From contig JAITBO010000127.1 of the NCBI GenBank assembly GCA_031283505.1, forward strand, positions 1 through 13,738: a stretch of DNA of 13,738 nucleotides. The letters are read 5' to 3'. Made by a program: the position numbers and the translations under genes. Position 1 is the first letter of the stretch; each line of letters opens with the position of its first letter. Below the pieces are notes generated by a model, which was given only the letters and a program-made list of their open reading frames with translations, did no database searches and was not told where the DNA came from. The stretch comes from Treponema sp. Its GTDB lineage: Bacteria > Spirochaetota > Spirochaetia > Treponematales > Breznakiellaceae. This document shows positions 1-7,346 of the stretch, piece by piece.

Positions 1-32
1 AGTTTTTGGAGGCGCGCCGGGAGACGGACGCG

Positions 33-2027
33 GTGAAGAAGAGAGGCTTGGCAGCCGGGGCCGTCTGGCCGGCTGTGGCGGCGTTGCTGATGGCGGCGGT
101 ACTGGCGTTGACGGCCTGCAACCTCCTGACAGGCGGCGATGACGAGGACGCCGACATAACCGGAACATATACGGGCCGGATAGACGGCGATTCCGTTACA
201 TTAACAGTAACCGCTGGCGGCTGGACACTGACAGTTCCCGATAAAAACGTTACTGTGACCGGAACGTACACGATGGATGGCAATACTGCCACCCTGCGGT
301 CCGAACCCGGCCCAATAACCATAAACGGTACTGCCGTCCTGAAGGGCGATACTCTGACAGTTACGCTCTATGATGATTCGGGTTCGGAAACGTTTACCTT
401 CACAAAGGGCGGCGGCGATCCCGGCGGCAAGGATGACGATGATGACGATGACATAACCGGAACATATACGGGTTGGATAGACGATCCCGCTGTATTAACA
501 GTAACCGCTGGCGGCTGGACACTGGCGGTTACCGGTAAAAGTGATCAGACCGGAACGTACACGATGGACGGCAAGACTGCCACCCTGCGGTCCGGAACCG
601 GCGCAACAATCGGTACTGCCGTCCTCGTGAAGAGCGATGCTCTGAAAGTTACGCTCACTGCGGCTTCGGGTTATCCGGCGAGAAACTATACCTTCACAAA
701 GAGCTCCGGCCCCGTCAGCCCCGATGACGATGACGAAAGTACATTGACGGGTGAGATAAACGGCGATCCCGCTGCATTAACAGTAACCGATGACGGCTGG
801 ACACTGGCGGTTACCGGTAAAGGTTCTCTGACCGGAACGTACACGCTGGACGGCGATACTGCCACCCTGCTGAACGGAACCGGAACAATAATCGGTACTG
901 CCGTCTCGAACGACGATAGTACTGTGACAGTTACGCTCAATGCGGCTTCGGGTTATCCGGGAACGTATACCTTCACAGGACAGACCCCCAGCGATGTCGA
1001 AAACGAAAGCGGCGGCAAGGGAAACGGCGGCGGTGAAGGCGAAACCGAAGGCACCCCCATCGCAGACGGTAACGGCGGCGGTGAAGGCGAAACCGACGGC
1101 CCCGGCATCGAACCCGAACCCGAAGGCCCCGTCGCCGGCGGTGAAGACGGTGACGGCGGCGGTAACTACGGTGACGGCGGCGGTAACTACGGCGGCGGCG
1201 GCGGTAACTACGGCGGCGGCGGCGGAACCGAAGGCAAAGACCCCAGCATCGAAGACGGTAACGGCGGCGGTAACTACGGCGAAGAAGGCCCCGGCATCGA
1301 ACCCGTACCCGAAGACCACGTCGCCGGCGGTGAAGACGGTGACGGCGGCGGTAACTACGGCGAAGGCCCCGGCGGCGAGATAGCCCGGGGCAGCACAGGG
1401 GAGTGCGCGTGGGTCCTCACCGCCGATAGCGGGAACTTCACCCTCACCATTAGCGGCAACGGCGCCATGAAGTATGATAACGTTGACCCGCCTTGGGATA
1501 ACTACCGTAATTCGATAAAGACCATAGTCATAGAGGACGGTGTAACCGCTATTAGCGACCCTGCTTTTGGCGGCTATACCGGCTTGACCACCCTCACCAT
1601 CGGCAACTCGGTGGAAACTATCGGCTATGGCGCTATTAGCAAATGCTTTCGCTTGACCACCCTCATTATCCCCGACTCGGTGAAAACTATCGGCAAGTTT
1701 GCTTTTGGCGGCTGCTCCGGCTTGACCACCCTCACCATCGGCAACTCGGTGAAAACTATCGGCGATAGCGCTTTTCGGGACTGCTCCGGCTTGACCACCC
1801 TCACTATCCCCAACTCGGTGGAAACTATCGGCGAGTGGGCTTTTGATGGCTGCACCGGCTTGACGGAGGTAACCAACCTGAACCCCACGCCGCAAAGCAT
1901 CGACTATTCCGTATTTGAAAATGTTGATTTTAAAAACATCACCTTAAAGGTACCGTCAGGCTCAGTGGCTGCCTATAAAAAGGCGGATGCGTGGAAGGAT
2001 TTCAAAACAATAGAAGGCATTAAGTAG
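33..2027 (+). CDS. Mosaic surface lipoprotein with beta-rich repeats and BspA-type LRRs
   Basis: Predicted 664-residue exported lipoprotein. I chose the GTG at 33 because GGGAG lies 9 nt upstream and the protein then starts MKKRGL, a normal signal-peptide start; a TTG at 6 has no room for a ribosome site. A hydrophobic segment ends in the lipobox LTAC, with lipidated Cys about residue 29. Three repeats of about 80 residues follow (41-126, 140-222, 236-315), sharing TGTYT and GGWTL motifs and joined by Asp-rich linkers. An Asp/Glu/Gly-rich region with GGGNYG units spans 326-450. The C-terminal part (about 452-664) is BspA-like: an ECAWVL...LTISGNGAM lead-in, four 23-residue LRRs with GLTTLTI and SVxTIG motifs, and a YKKADAWKDF ending. 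BspA-type LRR proteins of treponemes and oral anaerobes act in adhesion; that role here is inference. I do not recognise the beta-rich repeats, though they resemble small lipocalin-like sandwiches. The upstream region is outside the window. Confidence 0.85.
   Translation: MKKRGLAAGAVWPAVAALLMAAVLALTACNLLTGGDDEDADITGTYTGRIDGDSVTLTVTAGGWTLTVPDKNVTVTGTYTMDGNTATLRSEPGPITINGTAVLKGDTLTVTLYDDSGSETFTFTKGGGDPGGKDDDDDDDITGTYTGWIDDPAVLTVTAGGWTLAVTGKSDQTGTYTMDGKTATLRSGTGATIGTAVLVKSDALKVTLTAASGYPARNYTFTKSSGPVSPDDDDESTLTGEINGDPAALTVTDDGWTLAVTGKGSLTGTYTLDGDTATLLNGTGTIIGTAVSNDDSTVTVTLNAASGYPGTYTFTGQTPSDVENESGGKGNGGGEGETEGTPIADGNGGGEGETDGPGIEPEPEGPVAGGEDGDGGGNYGDGGGNYGGGGGNYGGGGGTEGKDPSIEDGNGGGNYGEEGPGIEPVPEDHVAGGEDGDGGGNYGEGPGGEIARGSTGECAWVLTADSGNFTLTISGNGAMKYDNVDPPWDNYRNSIKTIVIEDGVTAISDPAFGGYTGLTTLTIGNSVETIGYGAISKCFRLTTLIIPDSVKTIGKFAFGGCSGLTTLTIGNSVKTIGDSAFRDCSGLTTLTIPNSVETIGEWAFDGCTGLTEVTNLNPTPQSIDYSVFENVDFKNITLKVPSGSVAAYKKADAWKDFKTIEGIK
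156..977 (+). repeat. Three imperfect in-frame repeats of about 290 bp
   Basis: Three units begin near 156, 453 and 738. They share DNA blocks such as GGAACATATACGGG (units 1 and 2) and GGCTGGACACTG (all three). They encode the beta-rich domains of the lipoprotein. Units 1 and 2 are most alike at their 5' ends, and units 2 and 3 most alike at their 3' ends, where both read AASGYP. This suggests duplication followed by exchange between units. Confidence 0.8.
1008..1382 (+). repeat. Low-complexity GGC-rich coding repeats (Gly/Asn/Tyr linker)
   Basis: Short, irregular in-frame repetitions of GGCGGCGGTAACTAC and GAAGGCGAAACC encode GGGNYG and GEGET units. A longer block ending in AGGEDGDGGGNYG occurs twice, near 1132-1172 and 1321-1361. 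The region is prone to slippage and forms the flexible linker between the beta-rich repeats and the LRR domain. Confidence 0.8.
1581..1856 (+). repeat. Four tandem 69-bp LRR-encoding units
   Basis: Four consecutive 69-bp units encode 23-residue BspA-type leucine-rich repeats (residues 517-608 of the lipoprotein). Shared DNA includes GGCTTGACCACCCTCACCAT and AACTATCGGC. The strong nucleotide identity implies recent duplication or gene conversion. Variation is concentrated in the KFAFGGC, DSAFRDC and EWAFDGC segments. Confidence 0.85.
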
Positions 2028-2030
2028 CTT

Positions 2031-2555
2031 GCGCAACATCCGCCGTCCATGCCGGATGTTGCGCTGGGAGTTTGCTCCGCAAACTCCACCCCTCCGCAAG
2101 CGGAGGGTCTGGATACAGCGGCATCCATGCCGCCTAAAGTATCCGCCGTCCATGCCGGATGTTGCGCTGGGAGTTTGCACCGCAAACTCCACCCCTCCGG
2201 CTTTGCCGGAGGGCTTGGACACACCGCCATCCATGGCGGGGGAAAATCCGCCGTCCATGCCGGATTTTCCAATGGGAGTTTGCTCCGCAAACTCCACCCC
2301 TCCGGCTTTGCCGGAGGGCTTGGATACACCGCCTTCCATGGCGGGGGAAAATCCGCCGTCCGTGCCGTATGTTGCGCTGGGAGTTTGCTCCGCAAACTCC
2401 ACCCCTCCGGCTTTGCCGGAGGGTCTGGATACACCGCCATCCATGACGGGGGAAAATCCGCCGTCCATGCCGGATGTTGCGCTGGGAGTTTGCTCCGCAA
2501 ACTCCACCCCTCCGCCTATAGCGGAGGGTAATGAAACCACCGCCATCCCCGGCGG
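2031..2555. repeat. Array of five ~105-bp units, each with four hairpins
   Basis: Units start at 2038, 2141, 2246, 2351 and 2456, spaced 103, 105, 105 and 105 bp. Each carries hairpin A (ATCCG...CGGAT, extended to a perfect 12-bp stem in unit 1, 2031-2042 with 2053-2064, and to 10 bp in unit 3, 2241-2250 with 2261-2270). Hairpin B is GGAGTTTGC/GCAAACTCC with a 3-nt loop (2067, 2170, 2275, 2380, 2485). Hairpin C is CCCTCCGGC/GCCGGAGGG (2090, 2193, 2298, 2403, 2508). Hairpin D is CCGCCA/TGGCGG (2118, 2224, 2329, 2434, 2540). Stems change on both sides together in hairpin C of units 1 and 5, hairpin D of unit 1 and hairpin A of unit 3. Pairing is imperfect in hairpin A of units 4 and 5 and hairpin D of unit 4. 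The array begins three bases after the lipoprotein stop and lies between convergent genes. No stem is followed by a U tract on either strand. Confidence 0.9.
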
Positions 2556-2556
2556 C

Positions 2557-2716
2557 CCCGCCCGGCCCGGTTATCGCTTGACAGGATTCTCTCCCTAGTT
2601 TGATACCCCGCGCCGTATTCCATATTCCGAATTGAAGTTCCTCAATATAGCCGTTGACAATAGGGGATTTGCAGAATTCCGCGAAACACAGGGGACGGCC
2701 GCCGCGCAGCAACCGG
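2557..2716. other. Unassigned spacer between hairpin array and radical SAM gene
   Basis: About 160 bp at the 3' ends of both convergent transcription units. I see no convincing gene, RNA or terminator. Two TTGACA hexamers on the + strand (2578 and 2654) lack good -10 partners and have no gene ahead of them. The - strand frame reads through as FAEFCKSPIVNGYIEEL, which I cannot assign. It could be a decayed gene end or another dispersed repeat. Confidence 0.5.
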
Positions 2717-3559
2717 TTACGGGAACACTTCCACGGGGATGGCCGTTCCTATGACCGTCCGCAGCGCCGCCGCCCGCTTCTCCAGAACAGCCTCGGGCAG
2801 GGCTTCCGCCAGGGGGTCTTGAGGAGCGGGCCGGGCCTTGCCGTAGATCTGCACCGCCCGGATGCCGGGCCGCCGGCCCGGACCGCCGCCGCTCTCGGCC
2901 AGTTCCGCCGCCAGACAGACCCAGGCCGCTTCCTCCTCCGGCGGGGGCGGCCTGCCCCCTACGGCGCAGACCATGGTCTGCAAGGTTACCGGCGCAAGGC
3001 CCGCGAATTGCCGGATGCCCCGGATAAGCGCGTCAAAGGGAACGGCGGACCGGTCCATCGCTTTGTACCAGTCCGGACTTCCGGCGTCAAGCTTGAGCCA
3101 GATATTCAGCTTCATGGGACCCGAAGCGGCCTCCCTCATAAAAGCGAAAGTTTCGTCATTCAAAAGCCCTGTACCGTTGGTGATGACCACCAGGACCGCT
3201 TCGGGGATCGCAATGTCCCTGATCCGTCCCGCCGCTTCCAGAGCCTGCCGGAAGTCCGGGGAGATGGAAGGTTCCCCGTTCCCCGAAAAGCAGACATCCC
3301 GCACGGGAATCCCCCGGTCCGCCGCGTCCGCCAGAACATCCCGGAGGGCTTCTTCCATGACCGGAAGAGAAAAGCGTATGTCTGTCTGAAAGGGAAACAC
3401 CTCGCAGTAGGGACAGTCGAAAGAACAGACCTTGCGGTCCGGGAAGAGGTTGATCCCCACGGAGAGGCCCCTGGAACGCCGGGAATAGACCGGATAAACG
3501 ATGGCCCCCCCTTCCCTACCCCGGTGGTTTTCGACCGGCCCCGCGCTGAACTCTTTCAT
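2717..3559 (-). CDS. Radical SAM protein (COG0731-like), coupled to hisD
   Basis: 280 residues. The [4Fe-4S]/S-adenosylmethionine motif is Cx3Cx2C, in VCSFDCPYCE (Cys45, Cys49, Cys52). A GGEP-like motif, GNGEP, lies at 93-97 and a VVITNGT strand at 124-130, the usual order for a partial TIM-barrel radical SAM enzyme. The lead-in VYPVYSRRSRGLSVGINLFP resembles stand-alone COG0731-type Fe-S oxidoreductases; no SPASM or B12 domain is evident. The reaction is unknown. Its ATG starts on the base after the hisD stop (TGAATG), so translation is probably coupled, and it is the last gene of the his operon. It might simply be carried along, or have a role in histidine or tRNA metabolism; the sequence does not decide. 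I see no clear terminator after it. Confidence 0.85.
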   Translation of the reverse strand: MKEFSAGPVENHRGREGGAIVYPVYSRRSRGLSVGINLFPDRKVCSFDCPYCEVFPFQTDIRFSLPVMEEALRDVLADAADRGIPVRDVCFSGNGEPSISPDFRQALEAAGRIRDIAIPEAVLVVITNGTGLLNDETFAFMREAASGPMKLNIWLKLDAGSPDWYKAMDRSAVPFDALIRGIRQFAGLAPVTLQTMVCAVGGRPPPPEEEAAWVCLAAELAESGGGPGRRPGIRAVQIYGKARPAPQDPLAEALPEAVLEKRAAALRTVIGTAIPVEVFP

Positions 3560-4864
3560 TCAGGCCCTCGCCGCCGCTGCCGCCGCGTGGCCGGCAAGCC
3601 CTTCCGCCCAGGCTATCCGTTCCGCCGCAAGGCGCGCCGCGTCGAAGCCGGAACCGGAGCCGCAGCGGAGGCTCGTCGGAGTCTTGAGGAAGTGGCGCAC
3701 CGAAAGGCCGGCGGAAAACCGGGCGCTTCCGGAAGTGGGCAGAGTGTGGTTGATCCCCGCCGAATAATCCCCCAGGACTTCTGCGGCCCGGCTCCCCACA
3801 AAGAGGGAACCGTAGTTTCTGAGAAGGGGAATCCAGGAATCCGGGTCCTCTACCTGGAGTTCCAGATGTTCCGGAGCTATGGCGTTGGCGATACGGACTG
3901 CTTCTTTCATGGACTTGTAGATGACGATGAGCCCCCCCGCATCCAGGGAAGCCCGGGCAACGGCGGCGTCCGGCAAGGCGGCAAGCTGCTTTTCCACAGC
4001 CGCCGCGACCCGTTTTGCCATGTCCCGGTCCGGAAGAAGGGCCCGCGCTCGTGCATCCGGGTCGTGTTCCGCCTGGGCCAGGAGGTCCGCCGCAATGATG
4101 TCTTCGGGAACGGCGGCCAGGCCGGGGTCCTGGCCGCAGGCGATGATCAGCACATCTGTGGGGCCGGCGATAAAGTCTATGCCTGTTTCCCCAAAGAGGA
4201 GGCGTTTGGCGGCGGCTACATACTTGTTGCCCGGCCCGGCTATTACATCAACACGAGGGATGATCCCCGCGCCCAAGGCCAGAGCCGCCACAGCCTGAGC
4301 GCCGCCTATGGCGAAAATACGCCGCACCCCCGCAAGATACGCGGCGGCCAGAATGCGCCGGTCCGGAAAGCCGTCCGCTCCGGGCGGGGAGGCCAGGATC
4401 ACCTCCCCTACCCCGGCGGCCAGGGCGGGAATGACCCCCATGAGTACCGACGAAACCAGAGGGAAGCGTCCGCCGGGGGCGTAGATTCCGGCCCGATCCA
4501 CCGGGATGACCCGCTGGCCGGTAAAAAGGCCGGGGGCCATCTCGAACTCAAAATCGACAAACTGGGCTCGCTGGCGTTCGGCAAATTCCCTGATGTTCCG
4601 GGCGGCGAATTCCAGGGCCCCGGCAAGTTCCGGCTCGTCGTTTTTCAGGGCCCGGTAAGCGGCTTTGGCGGTTTCCGGGGGAACTTCGGGGTTTTCGGGG
4701 GCGCTCCGGTCATATCGGGCGGAAAATTCCCGTACCGCCTTGCCGCCGTCCCGCCGTACCCCGGCGATGACTTCCCTGACTGCGGCAACGACCGCTTCGT
4801 CTTCTTCCTGAACCTTCAGGGACTGCCAGTATGCGTCAAATTCGGCGGCGTCGATAATCTTCAT
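3560..4864 (-). CDS. hisD: Histidinol dehydrogenase
   Basis: Catalyses the last two steps, L-histidinol to L-histidine, with two NAD+ and one Zn2+ per subunit, in the cytoplasm. The 434 residues match the family length. The ATG at 4864 is preferred over a GTG at 4882 because GGAGG sits 6 nt upstream of the ATG. Family landmarks are present: PGGRFPLVSS, the NAD-region AGPGNKYVAAAKR, Zn ligands Gln264 and His267 in LLAQAEHD, the catalytic Glu332-His333 pair in APEHLEL, Asp366 in GDYSAGINH, and the C-terminal Zn ligand His426 in GLAGH. It is separated from hisC by 73 nt holding a palindromic repeat, unlike the tight spacing elsewhere in the operon. Its TGA abuts the ATG of the radical SAM gene. 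Known of the family: metal and catalytic residues as numbered in E. coli HisD (Q259, H262, E326, H327, D360, H419). Confidence 0.97.
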   Translation of the reverse strand: MKIIDAAEFDAYWQSLKVQEEDEAVVAAVREVIAGVRRDGGKAVREFSARYDRSAPENPEVPPETAKAAYRALKNDEPELAGALEFAARNIREFAERQRAQFVDFEFEMAPGLFTGQRVIPVDRAGIYAPGGRFPLVSSVLMGVIPALAAGVGEVILASPPGADGFPDRRILAAAYLAGVRRIFAIGGAQAVAALALGAGIIPRVDVIAGPGNKYVAAAKRLLFGETGIDFIAGPTDVLIIACGQDPGLAAVPEDIIAADLLAQAEHDPDARARALLPDRDMAKRVAAAVEKQLAALPDAAVARASLDAGGLIVIYKSMKEAVRIANAIAPEHLELQVEDPDSWIPLLRNYGSLFVGSRAAEVLGDYSAGINHTLPTSGSARFSAGLSVRHFLKTPTSLRCGSGSGFDAARLAAERIAWAEGLAGHAAAAAARA

Positions 4865-4888
4865 TTGTGTCCTCCGCGGCACGGGCGA

Positions 4889-4937
4889 GGGGGGTACGGC
4901 GCAACCGTGTGCGCCGCAGGGGGGAGACTTCCCCCCC
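4889..4937. repeat. Palindromic intergenic element, copy 1 (hisC-hisD gap)
   Basis: A G-run (from 4889), then CGGCGCA/TGCGCCG hairpin arms with a 6-nt centre, then GGGGGGAGACTTCCCCCC, itself a hairpin with GGGGGG and CCCCCC arms. The same order and nearly the same bases recur at 12405-12449. On the coding (-) strand it begins directly after the hisC stop, and hisD's ribosome site follows about 10 nt beyond it. It resembles a REP-type element that may stabilise the upstream message or change hisC:hisD ratios; that role is inference. Confidence 0.8.
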
Positions 4938-6032
4938 TTAACTCTGCCTTAACTCTTTGCAGACTTCCAGAAAGCGATCCATCTCGCTGTCGGTCCCTAT
5001 GCTCACCCGTAAAAAACCGGAAATCCCCGGTTTATTGAAATGCCTCACCAAAATGCCCTGTTTCCGCAGACCGGCGAGGAGTTCCGCCCCGGATTTACCG
5101 GGATACCGGGTAAAGACGAAATTCGTCCGGGATGGCAGCGTCTCAAAGCCCAGGGCCGCAAGGGAGGCGGTGACCCGTTCCCGCGTGGCGATTATCCGGC
5201 GGGTGGTTTCGCCGTAATAGGCGGCGTCGGACAGAGCGGCGGCGGCTCCGGCCTGGGCAAGGCGGTCTACAGGGTAGGAGTTGAAGGAATCCCGCATACG
5301 GCGGAGTCCGTCGATCAGTTCCTCCTGACCTATGGCAAAGCCCGCCCGCAGGCCGGCCAGTCCCCCCACTTTGGACAGGGTATGGACCGTAAGAAGGTTC
5401 GGGTATCGGTCTATATAGGGTGTGACGGAAACGGTCCCGGAGAAAACGCTGCCGGTGAAGGCGCCGTAGGCTTCGTCAACCACCACTATCCTGCCGGCCC
5501 CGGCCTGGTATTCCACGATGGAAAGTATCCCGGCGGGTTCCTGGGCTATTCCCGTGGGGGCGTTGGGGTTGGCCAGGACCACTCCCCCGGCGGGGGCCAG
5601 GTAGTCTTCCGGGTTGACGGAAAAATCTTTACGCAAAGGGACGGTACGGAAGGGGACCCCCCAAAGGTTGGCGTAGACTTCGTAAAAGCTGTAGGTGACA
5701 TCCGGAAAAAGAACGGGATCGGTGGCGGGTCCGGCCTCAAAGAACGCGCCGAATATAAAGGCCAGAATCTCATCGGAGCCGTTCCCCGCAAAAACCTGCT
5801 CCGGCTTGACATGGTAAGCGGCGGCGGCGGCTTCCCGGATTGCCCGGCTTTCCAGGTCCGGGTAGAGTTTGAGCTTCTCCCCGACGGCTTTTCGTATGAC
5901 TTCCAGGGCCAGGGGCGACGGGGGATAAGGGTTTTCGTTGGTATTAAGCTTGGCAATAATCCGGTCTCCGGGCTGTTCGCCGGGGACATAGGGGCTCAGG
6001 GTCCTGACCCGGCTGTTCCAGTAACTACTCAT
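4938..6032 (-). CDS. hisC: Histidinol-phosphate aminotransferase
   Basis: PLP-dependent conversion of imidazole acetol phosphate plus glutamate to L-histidinol phosphate. The 364 residues are typical of class I/II aminotransferases of the HisC type. Visible landmarks: LNTNENPYPPSP (27-40), the GNGSDEI phosphate-binding loop (83-89), ANPNAPTG with Asn157 (154-161), VVVDEAYGAF with Asp186 (183-192), the Schiff-base Lys221 in HTLSKVGGLAGLRAG, and the C-terminal FLRVSIG substrate-carboxylate Arg342. The start is set by AGGAGG 6 nt before the ATG; this ribosome site overlaps the hisA-IE stop (TAGGAGG), so the two genes are 9 nt apart. HisC and related Cobalamin-D-type aminotransferases look alike; the his operon position settles the assignment. 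Confidence 0.96.
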   Translation of the reverse strand: MSSYWNSRVRTLSPYVPGEQPGDRIIAKLNTNENPYPPSPLALEVIRKAVGEKLKLYPDLESRAIREAAAAAYHVKPEQVFAGNGSDEILAFIFGAFFEAGPATDPVLFPDVTYSFYEVYANLWGVPFRTVPLRKDFSVNPEDYLAPAGGVVLANPNAPTGIAQEPAGILSIVEYQAGAGRIVVVDEAYGAFTGSVFSGTVSVTPYIDRYPNLLTVHTLSKVGGLAGLRAGFAIGQEELIDGLRRMRDSFNSYPVDRLAQAGAAAALSDAAYYGETTRRIIATRERVTASLAALGFETLPSRTNFVFTRYPGKSGAELLAGLRKQGILVRHFNKPGISGFLRVSIGTDSEMDRFLEVCKELRQS

Positions 6033-6041
6033 AAGTACCTC

Positions 6042-7346
6042 CTACTTTTTATGACGGCGATCAAGCTCGTCCAGGACCTCAGCCGCCGTAACGCTTTCTT
6101 TGGTCATAAGGACGGTAAGAAAATAGAGGAGATCCGCAGCTTCCCAGACCACCTCGCCATGGGTTTTGGCGGCGCAGACTTCTCCGGCTTCTTCCATAAT
6201 TTTTTCCCGGACCAGGCTGTTGTCCAGGGCGGCGGTGTATGATCCGGGGGTGGGATTGTTGAACCGATCCGCGATTATAGCCTGAAGGAATTCCCAGGTG
6301 TAACGCCGTTCGCCGCCGAAACAGGACCACCCCCCGGTATGGCAGACGGGTCCGGCGGGTTCCACCACCGCAAGAAGGGCGTCCCGGTCGCAGTCGGCCC
6401 GGAGGCGCAGAAGGCGCAGGGTGTTGCCGGAGGTTTCGCCCTTCATCCAGAGGCGGTTCCGGGTGCGGCTGTGAAAGCAGAGGTTCCCCCGTTTGAAGGT
6501 TTCGGCAATGGCTTCGGGGCCGGCAAAGCCGGTCATCAGGACCTGACCGTCCGGGGACTGGGCAATGACCGGAAGGAGGGGGACTCCTGTTCCCGGCATA
6601 GCTTTCTTCCAGTTCAGGGAACGGATGAAGGCATCGGCCAGGGTGATTTTGCCGGTATATAGGGCCATGCCGAGTTGGACATCACAGCCCAGTGCGGCTA
6701 TGGCTTCTATTTCTTCCAGGGCGGACACGCCGCCGGCCACGGTGACGGCGCAGGAAACCGTTTCCCTAAGCCTTTTTACCCGCTCCATGTCTATGCCCGT
6801 CATGGTTCCTTCCCGTTCAACGCAGGTAAAGAGAAGTTCCCCGGCGAAAGGCTCCACCGCCCTGACGGTCTCCAGGAGGTCAAGGCCGGTAGGAGTTTCC
6901 CAGCCGTCCACGAGGATTTCACCGTCCCTGGCATCTACCGCCACGATTACCCGTTCCCGGCCTATCTTCTTTACCAGGGATTCCAGGAAGGCGGCGTTCA
7001 CCAGGAATTCCCCTCCCTCTTTGCCGGCGCCCTTCTTCCGGGAATCCCGCAAGGCGGCGGACCCGATGATAATTTTGCGGGCCCCCAGGCTCACAAGTTC
7101 CCTGGCCCGTTCCGCAGTCCTGATTCCTCCGCCGACCCTGCATTCGGCGACACGGAGAAGGGACTTTACGAGTTCAATGTTGGTCCCCTTCCCCATGGCC
7201 GCATCCAGATCGATGATCGCCGTCTCCCCGTAACGGTTGAATTCCTCAGCCAATTCCCTGTGGTTATCCCGTTGAAGAACCAGTTCCGATCCTTGCCTGA
7301 GTTGAACGACTTTGCCGTTCTGTATATCTATCGAAGCGATTACCAT
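6042..7346 (-). CDS. hisA-hisIE: Trifunctional HisA-HisI-HisE fusion
   Basis: One 434-residue protein that appears to carry three activities. Residues 1 to about 244 are the HisA isomerase barrel (ProFAR to PRFAR): SIDIQNGKVVQL with catalytic Asp7, GGGIRT, IIIGSAAL, VAVDARDG with Asp138, VAGGVS. A basic insert (RDSRKKGAGKEGGEF) follows GSAAL. Residues about 247-346 are HisI, PR-AMP cyclohydrolase: WMKGETSGN, the metal motif DCDRD (318-322), VCHTG and SCF with Cys335 and Cys342. Residues about 349-434 are HisE, PR-ATP pyrophosphohydrolase: GSYTAAL, EEAGE (385-389), EAADLLY (402-408), closing DRRHKK. Steps 2, 3 and 4 of the pathway are thus in one chain, in the order A-I-E. The start is ATG 7346, not TTG 7355, because AAGGAG lies about 10 nt upstream of the ATG but overlaps the TTG. 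The gene overlaps the hisF stop by 7 nt. HisIE fusions are common; fusion to HisA is unusual as far as I know. Confidence 0.95.
   Translation of the reverse strand: MVIASIDIQNGKVVQLRQGSELVLQRDNHRELAEEFNRYGETAIIDLDAAMGKGTNIELVKSLLRVAECRVGGGIRTAERARELVSLGARKIIIGSAALRDSRKKGAGKEGGEFLVNAAFLESLVKKIGRERVIVAVDARDGEILVDGWETPTGLDLLETVRAVEPFAGELLFTCVEREGTMTGIDMERVKRLRETVSCAVTVAGGVSALEEIEAIAALGCDVQLGMALYTGKITLADAFIRSLNWKKAMPGTGVPLLPVIAQSPDGQVLMTGFAGPEAIAETFKRGNLCFHSRTRNRLWMKGETSGNTLRLLRLRADCDRDALLAVVEPAGPVCHTGGWSCFGGERRYTWEFLQAIIADRFNNPTPGSYTAALDNSLVREKIMEEAGEVCAAKTHGEVVWEAADLLYFLTVLMTKESVTAAEVLDELDRRHKK

Noticed and set aside
777..1895. Open frames antisense to or out of frame with the lipoprotein (777-1895, 940-1383, 686-940)
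   Set aside because: They arise from the GGC-rich repetitive coding region and give Ala/Val/Thr-rich strings with no start signal.
2067..2528. Hairpins B and C as rho-independent terminators for the convergent genes
   Set aside because: The stems are strong but followed by CACCCC or CTTGGA/TCTGGA on the + strand, with no U tract on either strand.
2031..2555. CRISPR array
   Set aside because: The whole ~105-bp unit is repeated with no variable spacers, the unit is too long, and no cas gene is near.
2578..2606. + strand promoter with TTGACA and a -10 near 2601
   Set aside because: The -10 candidate TGATAC fits poorly and no + strand gene follows; it would only yield antisense RNA, for which there is no evidence.
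1962..2712. Several open frames of 95-194 codons on both strands through the hairpin array
   Set aside because: They are open because a ~105-bp unit (a multiple of 3) lacking stops is repeated; the translations are just the repeat read in different frames.
2654..5038. 794-codon open frame on the + strand
   Set aside because: It lies antisense to hisD and the radical SAM gene, both with clear catalytic motifs and ribosome sites. Its translation is Pro/Gly/Arg-rich with no recognisable domain; long antisense frames are expected in high-GC DNA.
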